Assembly (NCBI GenBank): GCA_032622095.1
Contig: CP136063.1
Coordinates: 64,247,897 to 64,311,896 of the forward strand
Length of the DNA stretch: 64,000 bases
Source of the DNA: Siphonodentalium dalli
Taxonomy: Eukaryota > Mollusca > Scaphopoda > Gadilida > Siphonodentaliidae
Direction of reading: 5' to 3'
The translations under genes were made by a program, and so were the position numbers. This document shows, in pieces, positions 22,223 to 33,847 of the stretch (within the stretch, counting starts at the first letter, position 1; each line of letters opens with the position of its first letter). The notes beneath the pieces were generated by a model. That model saw only the letters and a list, made by a program, of their open reading frames with translations, was not told the DNA's origin and did not search any database.

Positions 22223-22495
22223 ACATGATTTTTTTTTCAGAACTGTCATGTGTCACCATAAGTAGGAAGAGCTGGAAGACTGTTTTTTCTGGTTATGCCT
22301 TGCCCATAACTCACTGTTTGTACATATTAATTATGTGTCAAAAATTGTTATATTGAGTTATGAATTGTAACCCGTGAGAGGGGACTCACTTCTGGGCTAC
22401 TTTATATATAAAGTTGAATTGCTCAACTTGACGAATGCTGTCCAGAGCCGATACCACAATGTGAGTGGAGATTCAATAATTTTAGTATCAATCAT
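22223..22495 (+). other. 3' flank of zinc-finger gene 1, conserved with gene 2
   Basis: GAATTGTAACCC, CTACTTTATATA and AACTTGACGAATGC recur in the same order at 61470-61550 downstream of gene 2. The duplication that made the paralogs therefore covered both flanks. Confidence 0.7.
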
Positions 22496-22925
22496 TTAAA
22501 GGTGGATTATCTCTTTGTAAACATGTATTATATAGTTACCGGGGTGGAAAATATTAGATTCGAAATCGATTCGAATCGAAGACTCCTGTCCGGAAACGCT
22601 CATAATTATTAATATTGATTTTGTTTCGAACATTTTCTGGTCTGAACAGGTAAAAAATAGCGGTTATTGTTAACAGAGACCAGCGTTTACCTTTGGTATG
22701 TAGCCGTAGGAACAGCCTAATGCTCTCTATCGCTATATGGTATCATGCGAATGGTCTGTTCTAAACATAGACAACTAAAGTGCACCAATAAACTATTCGA
22801 AATAAAATCGATAATTGATAAATTGATAGAAGCCTTTCCGGACAGGGGTCTTCAGTTCATATTTATTATTTTATACCCAAGTAACTATTTCAAATTTGTT
22901 ATTTAAAGAGATAACCCATCTTTAA
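22496..22925 (+). mobile_element. TTAA-type MITE, 430-bp internally shortened copy
   Basis: TTAA-bounded copy with both family ends but a shorter centre and an extra TTCGAAATCGATTCGAATCG near 22558. Confidence 0.8.
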
Positions 22926-22984
22926 GGCGATATCAGATAAGGACATATTATTAGTAATCTCTGCCGTTATCTGATACCGCCTGA

Positions 22985-23136
22985 ACGGTCTGTTCTAAAA
23001 TACAAAAATAATCGAAATAAAATCAATATTAATTGATCGATGCGTTTCTGGGCAGTGGTCTTGGATTCGTAACTATTATTTTATACCCAGGAAACTATTT
23101 ATAATTTGTTTTTATAAAGAGATAGTCCATCTTTAA
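22985..23136 (+). mobile_element. TTAA-type MITE, right-end fragment
   Basis: TCTGTTCTAAAATAC, GAAATAAAATCAATATTAAT and GATAGTCCATCTTTAA match the right third of the family. Confidence 0.7.
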
Positions 23137-23203
23137 TTGGTTAATTGTGTTTTCGTGGCAAATGACCGCCGAACGACACAGACGGTCATTGTAAAATATG
23201 GTT

Positions 23204-23312
23204 GTGATATAGCTACCGGGGGGGGGGACTATTAGATTAGAACCATTTCCGGAAATGCTTCTATCGATTAACATTCATCACATCTCGAACATTTTCTTGC
23301 CTAAAAACGTGT
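23204..23312 (+). mobile_element. TTAA-type MITE, eroded left-end fragment
   Basis: AGCTACCGGGGG, CCGGAAATGCTTCTATCGAT and TCTCGAACATTTTCTTGCCT follow the left end with decay. Confidence 0.6.
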
Positions 23313-23329
23313 GGTGTTGAGCTAAATAT

Positions 23330-24935
23330 GGCAAGAAACGTGACCAACAGAAAATACATCGGCATTTTTGTCCCAGTCATAAGTTCTGGGACAAGCCGAG
23401 ACAGTATAATTGTACTGCGCTGATATTCCATTTTAGAAACATATGACAAACCAATTTCTAACCTTTTCATATTAAACATATTATTTATCTTTGATATTTC
23501 CTGGTCAGACTGAGACATAATAATTTTGAAGCGGATCTTATTTGGGAACTGTGGGACAAACTGATTTTTGACTGGTACAGACCGAGACAAACACATTCTG
23601 TTTTCATATTAAATATATTATTTACCTTTGATATTTTCTGTCCCAATAGAAAGGTCTGGGACAGACCGAGACAGAATAATTATACCCCCCACTTTCGAAG
23701 AAAATGGTGGGTATACTGGATTGACTGCGTTTGTCCGTCCGTCGAGGCGTTTGGACGTCCGTCCGTCACACTTTCTCCGCCCGTGTGTCCGTCCGTCCGA
23801 CCTCATAACTCGAACAACTATGAACCGATTTCAATAATTGTTTGTATGCAATCTCCTTAGGACGGTCTCTCCGCATGATGCTAATTTTTTTCAAGTTAGG
23901 CCTCATTTTCGACTTATTTTGACTTAGAAAATTCTGTCCGACTTAATAACTTTAACAAATATGAACCAATTTCAATAATTTTTGGTATACATGCTTCTCA
24001 CAATACCATCTCTACATTATGCGGCTAGGGATTGGCTCAGACTGTTTTTCGTAATATTACACTTCATTTTCGACTTATTTTGACTTTTGACTTTACTTCT
24101 GTCTGACTTAATAACTTTAACAAATATGAACCAATTTGAATAACTTTTTCTGTACAAGCTTCTTGTGACACCATATCGATAATATTAGTCCGAATGTTTC
24201 TTTAAAGTTAAAAATCTGTTTTGTTGGGTTTACGGATAATGCGGGTTGAATTTTCCACGGTGGGGGTATGCTAGCACTCGAGTGTTCACCTCTTGTTTTG
24301 AAGCGGATCTTATTTGGGAACCGTGGGACAAACTGATTTGACTGGTACAGACCGAGACAAACACATTCCTAATGTTTTCATATTAAATGTAGTATTTACC
24401 TTTGATATTTTCTGTCCCAATAGAAAGGTCTGGGACAGACCGAGACAGAATACTTTTGAAGCGGACCTTATTTGGGAACCATGGGACAAACTGATTTGAC
24501 TGGTACAGACCGAGACAAACACATTTCTAATGTTTTCATATTAAATATATTATTTACCTTTGATATTTTCTGTCCCAATAGAAAGGTCTGGGACAGACCG
24601 AGACAGAATACGTTTGAAGCGGATCTTATTTGGGAACCGTGGGACAAACTGATATGACTGGTACATACCGAGACAAACACATTCCTACTGTTTTCATATT
24701 AAATATATTATTTACCTTTGATATTTCCTGTCCCAATAGAAAGGTCTGTGACAGACCGAGACAGAATAATTTTGAAGAGGATCTTATTTGGGAACTGTGG
24801 GACAAACTGATTTGACTGGTACGGACCGAGACAAACACATTTCTAATGTTTTCATATTAAATATATTATTTAGCTTTGATATTTCCTGTCCCAATAGAAA
24901 GGTCTGGGACAGACCGGACAGAATTATTTTGAATA
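23330..24935. repeat. 158-bp tandem array with an internal insertion
   Basis: Four consecutive units of exactly 158 bp run from about 24297 to 24928. Each has TTTTGAAGCGGATCTTATTT, GGTACAGACCGAGACAAACA, CATATTAAATATATTATTTA and GAAAGGTCTGGGACAGACCG. A fifth unit (23523-23677) and a decayed sixth (23385-23520) lie left of a 0.6-kb unrelated insert. Short frames on both strands recur once per unit and are by-products of the repeat. Confidence 0.9.
23678..24296. mobile_element. Dispersed repeat inserted in the 158-bp array
   Basis: It starts TTATACCCCCCACTTTCG and ends CCACGGTGGGGGTATGCTAG, so the ends are partly inverted (TACCCCC / GGGGGTA). It contains GTCCGTCCGTCCG runs and three diverged units with GACTTAATAACTTTAACAAA. 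No coding capacity is visible. Confidence 0.55.
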
Positions 24936-25225
24936 AGGATCGATGGACACCCGCAGCTATAAACATTGTGAAAAAGGCGAACATTGCAAAATTTGAGCAA
25001 AATCATCGCCTCAAACGCTATCTCGTTGATTCGTACCCGAAGATTCTCGCGGAGGCTAGTCCGACAGACAGCTTGTGGGGAATAGGTCTCTCATCCACCG
25101 ACCCTCGTGTCCGGAACGTTCAACACTGGCGCGGAAGGAACTTGTTGGGACAGTGTTTGATGACAGTTAGATACGCTATAATCAACAAGTCCAGGATACC
25201 GGAAGCTGATGTAACAAAACTATAG
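24936..25225 (+). pseudogene. NADAR-domain (YbiA-like) C-terminal fragment
   Basis: The frame reads RWTPAAINIVKKANIAKFEQ, then LKRYLVDSYPKILAEASP, TDSLWGIGLSSTDPRV, WRGRNLLGQCLMTVRYAI. This is the C-terminal half of the NADAR family: the KFxQN block, the LxEASPxDxxWGIG catalytic-pocket block and the WxGxNxLGxxLMxVR block are all intact. NADAR proteins are N-glycosidases acting on riboflavin-pathway intermediates or ADP-ribose-type adducts. The N-terminal half (YxSxEQxM region) is missing. The frame runs straight into the last 158-bp tandem unit, with a possible acceptor GGACAG|A near 24920. It could be the last exon of a real gene whose upstream exons lie in or beyond the array, or a captured fragment. 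Confidence 0.75.
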
Positions 25226-25537
25226 AAAACCACCATTTCTGTAATGGAGGAAGTATTAAATGTCTGGTCAGTACATATTTTTTTTTGGTTTCATTTCACC
25301 ATATTGCATCATTAACGCCCCTCCCCTATTTATAATAGACTCGCCCCGAACCTTTTCCTCTCCGAATCAACATCGTCACTTCCGGTGGAAACGAAACTCG
25401 CAGGGTGGTTGGGGGGGGGGTTGTTAAGTGGGGACCCCCAGAAAACTCGAGACCTCGCGGGACTTGTATCATTCGGTGTTCGGATTGCTTAGATAAACGG
25501 TACCTGACACCCCCCCCACCCACACACACGTTGCAGA
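25226..25537. other. Non-coding, no gene recognised
   Basis: Contains a G10 run (25412), a C8 run (25510) and an ACACACAC stretch before the LTR. No gene was recognised. Confidence 0.4.
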
Positions 25538-26683
25538 TGTAGCATAACTACAGGCCACCTCCAGTTGTATCAATTTAAAATAATACATTAATTGTTATTT
25601 CGTGATAATTTAGTAATTGGCACTTATGTTCTCATCACAGTCAGTATATTTTGCCGTTGGTAACTTTTTATCACTTTCCTTACTTCAAATTACACTTTAT
25701 GCATTCATATTCATATTATTACCTATATTTGTGAGATAACTAACTCATAATTTGCATATTCATCTAATTAGTACCCAATTAATTTCTATAGTTTTCATCA
25801 CTTCAATCACCTCATTTGTTTACATTCAGCGAGCACTGTTGCGCGATTGGCGGATTCCTTCGTAGCCCCGCCCATCGCTGTCAACCGCGCTCGTCAAACT
25901 ACCTTGTAGGTAGCAGCTGTTTTGAAGGTATTATGTGTGGGTATCACTTGTGGGTAGTGTGTAGGTAGTACTACCCACTTTGGGTCGCGTCGTATAAAAG
26001 GGCCGACGCTACATACAGTGGGTACACGCTAGATAAGTCAAGATTAACGGTCATTATGTCGCGTAGTTAAGTTCGGTCGATGTGAAAAAGTAGTAACGTC
26101 CCGGACCTGTTTACCGACTTTTGATGTACTTTTACTGACTTAATTGATTTATTAAGACCCATAACGGGCATTCATTGTCAAGATTTGTGGGGTTTTGGAG
26201 TGTCACCCCTGTCATTGGCTAACTTGGTTAAGACTTTTGGCGAATTGCCTAATAGTCATTTGTGGTCAATTAAAGTTGACTCTGCCATATTTTGGCGTTT
26301 GTTTAGCTAGTTGAAGGCTAACTTGGAGACATTTCTAGTCATATAAACCTACACAAGACCCATAGCGGCCTATCTTTATGATAGTTGATGTATCTCTACT
26401 TATGCTGTGATCATTCTTAATAAATAATACCGTTTTGTACCGGATTTGTTTGTCCTAATTTGGCTATCCGTGGGCTCAAGTAAAAGAGATCCCAAAGGGT
26501 TAGGGCCATCACGTCGAGAATACAGCCAAGATACACAGAACATACAAGAATCACAGAATCAAGATAGAGATATACAGATCGAAAGATCACAGATTTAATT
26601 ATTTGTAACGGCGAGTTGGAGGCAACACAAGCCACTCTACCACAACAAGCTACAGATTATTCAAGACCCCCTTCCACGTTACA
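25538..26683 (+). repeat. 5' LTR
   Basis: TGTAGCATAACTACAGG ... CACGTTACA, canonical TG...CA ends. A TATAAAAG box lies at 25993-26000 after GTAGGTAGTACTACCCAC, a palindromic possible control site. AATAAA at 26419-26424 is a candidate polyadenylation signal. Confidence 0.95.
25993..26000 (+). promoter_or_regulatory. TATA box in 5' LTR
   Basis: TATAAAAG in a GC-rich context (GGTCGCGTCG upstream, GGGCCGACGCTAC downstream), conserved in the 3' LTR at 29395-29402. It probably marks the U3/R promoter. Confidence 0.7.
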
Positions 26684-26739
26684 AATTGGTGGCAGCGGTA
26701 GGGATCTGGTAAACCAGTAAATATTACTAAAAATCAAAA

Positions 26740-28831
26740 ATGACCCGTGGGAGAAAACGACAGACAGTCACGGAGAATGTTAGCGAGGAAATAGACAAAG
26801 TAAACGAAAACAGTGGCAAAGTAGAAAGAGACAATCTCAAACACATGTTAGAGGAGATGGAAGAGAGACAAAAGTCGTGGGAGGCAGAAAGAGAAAGTTT
26901 GGCAAAAGAAAGAGAATTTGAAACAAGAAAGAGAGAGGTTCGAAAAAGAAAGAGATAGTTTCGGAAAAGAAAGAGATACTTCTGGACACGCGAGGACAAG
27001 CCGAGAGAGTTTGGAGAATGATATGGCAAACATTGATAAGCAAACGAAAGAATATAGTGCTGTAAATTTGCAGTCAAATGCAAAACATTGCCATTGGGGA
27101 GTAACACAGACTTCAACGTCGATTACGTACACTCACCTCGGCGGGATTATCGCGAGTCCGATGCCCAGCAGTCATATCCCGACGGTATTGGACCTCAACA
27201 ATCCGTTTGAACAGAATTCAAGACATGGCGAGCACCCGTTTGTTCATAATCCCATTTATTGTGGTCCTGAATTCCAGAACAACTTTCAAAATAACCGCCA
27301 TGATGTTTTGTCTGACACTGACAGGAAGTCGCATAAATGGATAGCCAGTAGCGGTGAAATGGGATACGCAAGTAGCGGTGGCATTCATAAATCGGCTGAT
27401 GCCTTTAGATGCCAGGAAAAGACAATCCCCATGGGTAATATGACAGGTACGGATTACAGGAGCCGGCCTGAAACTTGTCAAGGTTTTAAGAGAGCACAGG
27501 ATGGCACGCACAACATGACGGATCGAATAGAATATAACAAAGATAACAGCAATGCAGGAGGTCATTCAAGGGAGAAAGACCAAATATATGCACAAGAGGG
27601 AGATTACAGTGGGTATGAGGATGAGATGCGACGAGAAGTAATATACATGCACCCACAAGAAAGTCATGGTTATCTTCCTCCGAACAGGATTAATCGGAGA
27701 CAGCAGTCAGCTGACATGATGAACTCTGACTATTTAGATGCGACAGTGACCCAGTGTGGTGAGCCATTCCCACGATTTCGAAGAAGAGACGCGGAGAGTA
27801 GGAACAAATCCTTTCCTACCAGTTCAGGTACACGGTACTACAGAGGACATCCCATGGGTAAACAAGATGGTGTAGAAAATTGGAGAAATGAGCATTACTA
27901 TGGGGATACGACGGGAATGCGGTCACCGTACATTCAAAGATCATCAGATAGGAAGAACCAGAGAAATGATGACAACGCTGAAGATTCAGTCTCCCATAAC
28001 TATGAGCCCAGATTGAGCAGAGTAACACACGTGTGCAGACCCGACGTGTACGATGGCAGTAGTAGTTGGACAGACTACATGGTACACTTCAATTTAGTCA
28101 CCAAAGGAAATAAATGGTCAGAGGAAGACAAATTAATACGGCTTGGCATTCATATGAAGGGCCCAGCAAGAAGTGTCCTAGCCGATTTAAATCCATACCA
28201 ATTGTTGGATTATAACTAGCTTCTGTCTGTACTCACAACTCGCTTTGAGCCGAAAAACCAATGCGAGATGTACCGTGCGCAATTGGGAGCCAGACGTAGG
28301 AGAGATCGAGAAAGTCTACCAGAATTGGCTCAAGAAATCAAACGTCTCGTAAGAATGGCCTACCCGAATGGTGGAATAGAGATAAGGGATAGCTTGGGTT
28401 ATAAAGCATTTCGGGATTTCCTTCAAGATCCTGAGATGGAATGGGCAGTGTGTCAAGGATCCGGAGTGGAGAGCATCGACACGGCCTTATCATTGGCGCT
28501 CAAATATGAGGCATTCCAGACGAGCTTAAACAAGAGGCCCATGGCCAGCAGTCACAGAGTGAGACACGTTGATGAATATGAAAAACAGTCAACTAGAGAA
28601 TATCTACCTAGCACACAAGACACGGACTATCTTATATAGATAGTGACAGATGCAGTGAAGTTAGCTCTGAAGATAGACAACTACCAGAAGAAGCATTGCG
28701 ATTATTGCAAGAGATCATCTCACTCAGAAGAGGACTGCTACAAGAAAGAAAGAGATAACAGAAGAAGAAATAAGTTCGCATATGAGAAATCCAAAGACGA
28801 GCAAGTCCAAGAGAAGTCAGATCACGACTAA
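26740..28831 (+). pseudogene. Gag polyprotein of the LTR element, broken
   Basis: The ATG at 26740 (MTRGRKRQTV) leads into a K/E/R-rich coiled coil. A one-base shift in GAAAGAGA-type repeats near 26930 moves the frame to 26918-28219. Its C-terminal part has VYDGSSSWTDYMVHFNLVTK and WSEEDKLIRLGIHMKGPARS, the capsid pattern of Ty3/Gypsy-type Gag. An in-frame TAG at 28217-28219 is followed by more Gag (LTTRFEPKNQCEMYRAQL), and TAG at 28640-28642 by the zinc knuckle CDYCKRSSHSEEDC (CX2CX4HX4C). Stop codons sit in otherwise conserved coding sequence, so the loss is recent. The frame ends about 100 bp before the 3' LTR, leaving no room for pol. Confidence 0.8.
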
Positions 28832-28939
28832 AGAATTAACAAACATCTATTTTCATTGTTCATTTTAAACATTTTTCATATTGTATATTTTTAAATTTAC
28901 CGGTTCAGGGGAACCTCTTCTCTCCAAAGGAGGGAGTGA

Positions 28940-30087
28940 TGTAGCATAGCTACAGGCCACCTCCAGTTGTATCAATTTAAAATAATACATTAATTGTTAT
29001 TTAGTGATAATTTAGTAATTGGCACTTATGTTCTCATCACAGTCAGTATATTTTGCCGTTGGTAACTTTTTATCACTTTCCTTTCTTCAAATTACACTTT
29101 ATGCATTCATATTCATATTATTACCTATATTTGTGAGATAACTAACTCATAATTTGCATATTCATCTAATTACTACCCAATTAATTTCCATAGTTTTCAT
29201 CGCTTCAATCACCTCATTTGTTTACATTCAGCGAGCACTGTTGTGCGATTGGCGGATTCCTTCGTAGCCCCGCCCATCGCTGTCAACCGCGCTCGTCAAA
29301 CTACCTTGTAGGTAGCAGCTGTTTTGAAGGTATTATTTGTGGGTATCACTTGTGGGTAGTTTGTAGGTAGTACTACCCACTTTGGGTCGCGTCGTATAAA
29401 AGGGCCGACGCTACCTACAGTGGGTACACTCCAGATAAGTCAAGATTAACGGTCATTATGTCGCGTAGTTAAGTTCGGTCGATGTGAAAAAGTAGTAACG
29501 TCCCGGACCTGTTTACCGACGTTTGATGTACTTTTACTGACTTAATTGATTTATTAAGACCCATAACGGGCATTCATTGTCAAGATTTGTGGGGTTTTGG
29601 AGTGTCACCCCTGTCATTGGCTAACTTGGTTAAGACTTTTGGCGAATTGCCTAATAGTCATTTGTGGTCAATTAAAGTTGACTCTGCCATATTTTGGCGT
29701 GTGTTTAGCTAGTTGAAGGCTAACTTGGAGACATTGTTAGTCATAGAAACCTACACACAAGACCCATAGCGGCCTATCTTTATGATAGTTGATGTATCTC
29801 TACTTATGCTGTGATCATTCTTAATAAATAATACCGTTTTGTAACGGATTTGTCTGTCCTAATTTGGCTATCCGTGGGCTCAAGTAAAAGAGATCCCCAA
29901 GGGTTAGGGCCATCACGTCGAGAATACAGCCAAGATACACAGAAGATACAAGAATCACAGAATCAAGATAGAGATATACAGATCGAAAGATCACAGATTT
30001 AATTATTTGTAACGGCGAGTTGAAGGCAACACAAGCCACTCTACCACAACAAGCTACAAATTATTCAAGACCCCCTTCCACGTTACA
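28940..30087 (+). repeat. 3' LTR
   Basis: TGTAGCATAGCTACAGG ... CACGTTACA. It matches the 5' LTR along its whole length with scattered substitutions and small indels. Confidence 0.95.
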
Positions 30088-30105
30088 CACCGTTCAATGA
30101 CCTGC

Positions 30106-30240
30106 TTCCCACGTTCTATTTACGTTTTCCAGCCAATTTTCAAATCCCATTGATCCCTAATTATTCAAACACTTCCCACGTTCTATTTACGTTTTCCCGC
30201 CAATTTTCAAATCCCATTGATCCCTAATTATTCAAATTTC
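30106..30240. repeat. Two tandem 67-bp units
   Basis: CTTCCCACGTTCTATTTACG, CCAATTTTCAAATCCCATTG and ATCCCTAATTATTCAAA each occur twice, immediately beyond the 3' LTR. Confidence 0.85.
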
Positions 30241-30458
30241 CCGCCATTACCTTATAAGGAGTAGGCGTGGCTTGGAGCAGTCCATTTTTGGACCAGTCCA
30301 CCCATATTAGGGAGTAGGGGTGTCAGGTAGCGTACCTTAGTGTCAGTTACTAACTACTAATATACAAATTCTCAGGTCTGCCTAATGCTAGGAGGACCAT
30401 TGACCATCATTAGGCAGACTGCGACATTATGCAGACCAAATCCGGTCTGCCTATTTTT

Positions 30459-30497
30459 CACCCACTGACCGACGCGCGAAGCGCGTCCAGTGGGTGT
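30459..30497. repeat. GC-rich perfect hairpin
   Basis: CACCCACTG / CAGTGGGTG outer arms and GACGCGC-GAA-GCGCGTC inner stem. It stands out in AT-rich DNA and resembles the 3' hairpin of Helitrons. A related GTGCGCTTCGCGCGCGAC lies at 33850-33867 in the opposite sense. Confidence 0.6.
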
Positions 30498-31559
30498 CTA
30501 TAATCGTAGGACTTATGCGTTTCTGCTGAATTGAACTAGTGCCTATGCGTTTCTGTTGAGCTGCACTGACGTTTGATCGCAAAATAAAATTATAATCATC
30601 AAACCACACGTTTGGATAACACCGCCATAAACAGTGACATATTATGATGTTGAGCTCGTATCGTCAATAAGTTATAACTTATAAAACTAAGAATTACTGC
30701 TAAAGTATTTCTACCAATTGGGTAACTAGATTCGTTTTGAGCTGGAACTTTCAATTTCAATTTCATCCAATTGAAATGCCATTGAAAACCGAAGGGTTAA
30801 GCGATTATTGCAATAGGATATGGGAACACCGTGTGCGTAACGTAACTATCACAAGTATAACATACTCTGGTAACAACTTATCGCCAAATTCATGCTTCAA
30901 ACAGTTTAAACATGTCATCTTCGGCTTCTTTTATTTTATTTTTATGAAAATGAATAATAAATGGGGTGACAAATATGTATAACATGTATATAACGACAAA
31001 TAGAGTAAAATTAACCCGTGAAACTTAGGATAGGCAAGCCAGGTACAAAAATTGGTGAAATATGAGTACGATCGTCAAAGTGTTCCCCTGTCGTATTGCG
31101 ATAATTGCCAACCGTCACTGCGAAGCGAAGCCTCCTGTGGCGATTATTAATTAATTCATTTCGGCTGTTCAGTCTTCTAAGCTATTAAAACTTTCTTGGA
31201 TATCTTGGAAGGTGTTTTGGGAGGATTGTTCTGATATATAAATGTTGGATTAACCTTCCAAAAAGATGAGTTTGACGCCTGCATGTCTTGGCATTAATAT
31301 TAAGTTAACCGTTAGCGAACGCTCGTCTGCAAGTACAGTCATTGCCGAGTCGGCGTGTTTTTGTGAAAATGTCACAAGATTTCTCCACTCGATAATCTTA
31401 AAATGCACCCTAATCGGTCAAATTCTTTTGATAATTCTATCTAAATACATCTTAGCTACTATTCGGATCTGCTGTCCCGGTCTAAAAAGGGATATTTTGA
31501 CCAAAACGACTATTGACAAAACTTTGCTTACAAATTGAGCGCACTCGATGACCCGTCCA
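30498..31559. other. Non-coding, no gene recognised
   Basis: Two short plus frames (30737-30982 and 31266-31538) are open but show no domain, codon pattern or splice support. Nothing else was recognised. Confidence 0.4.
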
Positions 31560-32085
31560 CGAAAACAAATTCAATTTCTTCCATCTAAAACATCAAGTCA
31601 TAATTACGCGTTGGACTCTGTGATTTTAAGAATGTATGAGTATTACACACATACACACCAAGTCTCATCTCAAAATTTTGAAAAATGACAGTTTTATCGA
31701 CGCAAATCGATTTTAATGGGAAATCCTGTGTTAAATTTTATCATCGAAATAAATTCATTTCTTCCATCTAAAAAATAATTACGTGCTGTACCCTGTCATG
31801 TTAAGAATATATAAGTATTACACACAAACACACGAAGTTTCAGCTCAAAATTTTTAAAAATTACCGTTTTATCAACATAAATCGATTTTAATGGCAATTG
31901 CCATCTTAATTTTATCATTGAAAAAAATTCATTTCTTCCATCTAAAACATAATTACGTGCTGTACTCTGTCATTGTAGGAATATATAAGTATCCCACGCA
32001 CACACACCAAGTTTCGGCTCGAAATTTTGAAAAATGACAGTTTTATCGACATAAACCGATTTTAATGGCAAATAAATTTTAGGGC
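31560..32085. repeat. Three tandem units of about 170-180 bp
   Basis: TTTCTTCCATCTAAAACAT, GTGCTGTACTCTGTCAT and ATCGATTTTAATGGCAA-type blocks repeat three times (starting near 31573, 31757 and 31932). Confidence 0.85.
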
Positions 32086-32129
32086 CCTGCAAATGTTTTC
32101 TGAGCTGTTCCATATTGGGCACTAGAGTC

Positions 32130-32900
32130 CATATTTGACCGGTTACACCTGATAATTGTGCGACACTACAGTCGCGTTACTTTATACGTCAACATTGGTC
32201 ATTATCACCCGACAAATTTATTTTGGTCTATCGTATCAACCCCTATTTTCTCCCACGTAGCCTGACTAAGCGTCAACATTTGTCTTTATCGCTCCACTAA
32301 TTTGTATCGTTTCATCGGTATGAATTCCATATCCAATTATCCACATATAACCAACCCAACCTCTAATCCCGGTCCAATTTATTTAATTCTTTCATCGGTA
32401 TAGTCACATTACGTAATATTTTATTGTGTGATACTTGTACTTATATGTCTATGGTATTACTATAGTATACCGTATACGTATATCAATTGCTATTCCTTTC
32501 TATATAATCCTGGTGCCATCTATAGAGATAGAGATAATTTCAGACCCCCCCCCCAATTTTATATCATTGCTGCTTTAGTACAGTCGCGATGCATTACATG
32601 GCAACATCGCTCCACTAATTTATGTCAGTTCATCGGTACAAACCCCTTTTTCTCTGAGTCCATATAACCAACCCAACATCTTATAGAAGTCCATAAATGA
32701 CTATTCTGGCACAATATAGAGATGACTAAGATTCTGACACCCCCTATTTTATAGCCTTGTTGCAACAGTAGAGTTGAGATGCATAATATGTCAACATTGG
32801 TCGTCATCGCTCTAGAAATTTATATCGGTTCAACCCTTAGTTCCCTGTATCGACCACCCCTCCCTCAATTTATTTTTTCATTTGTATTATAGTCTCGTCA
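32130..32900. repeat. Degenerate tandem repeat
   Basis: Phrases such as GTCAACATTGGTC, ATCGCTCCACTAATTT and TCATCGGTA with ACCCC recur three to four times with heavy decay. A C9 run is at 32546. No genes. Confidence 0.55.
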
Positions 32901-33145
32901 TGTACACATTTTATCTTTTGTAACTTTTGCTTCAACGCGTCGAGTTCTACTGCAGACAATACAAAACTGACAACATTTTGAAATGTAAGCAGACTTCAAA
33001 CTCATCTTATCCAAGAAAAACTCTGGTTACATCAGGTTACATAAGAAATTTGTGTATAAGGTGTACGCGCATCGTTAAAAACCAAAGGTCCCAAGTCAAG
33101 GTCCAAATCCCCAACACACTGATGTGAGGTTTAACTCCATCTACA

Positions 33146-33628
33146 TACAGTAATGTTCAAAGTAATTGATCACTTAACCACAGCAAAATAATGGGTATTT
33201 TTTCATGATTTTAAATCCTGAAAAATTACCCATAATTATGCTGTGGTTAAGTGGTCAATTACTTTGGGCATTACTGTAACCAATATAAGGATTTGAGGTT
33301 TAACGATAACTCAATCCTCATACAGTAATGTTCAAAGTAATTGACCACTTAACCACATCAGAATAATGGGTAATTTGTCAGGATTTTAAATGCTGAAAAA
33401 ATACCCATAATTCTGGTGTGGTTAAGTGGTCAATTACTTTGTGCATTACTGTAACCAATATAAGGATTTGAGGTTTAATGATAACTCAATCCTCATACAG
33501 TAATGTCCAAAGTAATTGACCACTTAACCACAGCAGAATTATTGGTAATTTTTCAGGATTTTAAATCCTGAAAAATTACCAATAATTATGATGTGGTTAA
33601 GTGGTCAATTACTTTGGGCATTACTGTA
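33146..33628. repeat. Three palindromes in exact 175-bp tandem array
   Basis: Each 133-bp unit (33146-33278, 33321-33453, 33496-33628) is an almost perfect palindrome: TACAGTAATGTTCAAAGTAA ... TTACTTTGGGCATTACTGTA with about 65-bp arms and a centre GGATTTTAAATCC. Units start exactly 175 bp apart, separated by a 42-bp linker (CCAATATAAGGATTTGAGG...). Unit 3 has TTGGTAAT/ATTACCAA where units 1-2 have TGGGTAWT/AWTACCCA, a change seen in both arms. A transcript would fold into three long hairpins. Confidence 0.9.
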
Positions 33629-33847
33629 ACCAATATAAGGATGTGAGGTTTAATGAGAACTCCATCCACATAACTAATAAATATGTGTGAAAATTAAACA
33701 AAAATAAATAAATTCCATGATGGCGTCCAATATGGACTGCCTGATTCTGCTCCAAAACATGTATATTGAATATATGGATGTTTATCGGGGTAAACCGATT
33801 ATTTCAATGATATTTTAATTAACTGGGATCCAAAACCCGACCTACGG

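Larger units (their letters stand above)
25538..30087 (+). mobile_element. LTR retrotransposon with gag only (pol missing)
   Basis: Two direct LTRs of about 1.15 kb flank a 2.26-kb interior. Directly inside the left LTR is TGGTGGCAGCGGTAGGGAT, a primer-binding-site-like sequence. A purine tract AAAGGAGGGAG precedes the right LTR at 28926-28936. The interior encodes a broken Gag with a CCHC knuckle and nothing resembling protease, RT or integrase. No 5-bp target duplication is seen (GCAGA against CACCG), so the ends may have been rearranged. It probably depended on a related autonomous element. Confidence 0.9.

Noticed and set aside
24297-24928. CRISPR array
   Set aside because: Units are 158 bp with no short repeat/unique spacer pattern, in eukaryotic-type DNA.
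26727-27132. Minus-strand Ser/Leu-rich proteins
   Set aside because: They are antisense shadows of the K/E/R-rich coiled coil of Gag.
33146-33628. CRISPR-like or intergenic bacterial palindromes
   Set aside because: The linkers are conserved, not unique, and the units are long foldbacks in animal-type DNA.
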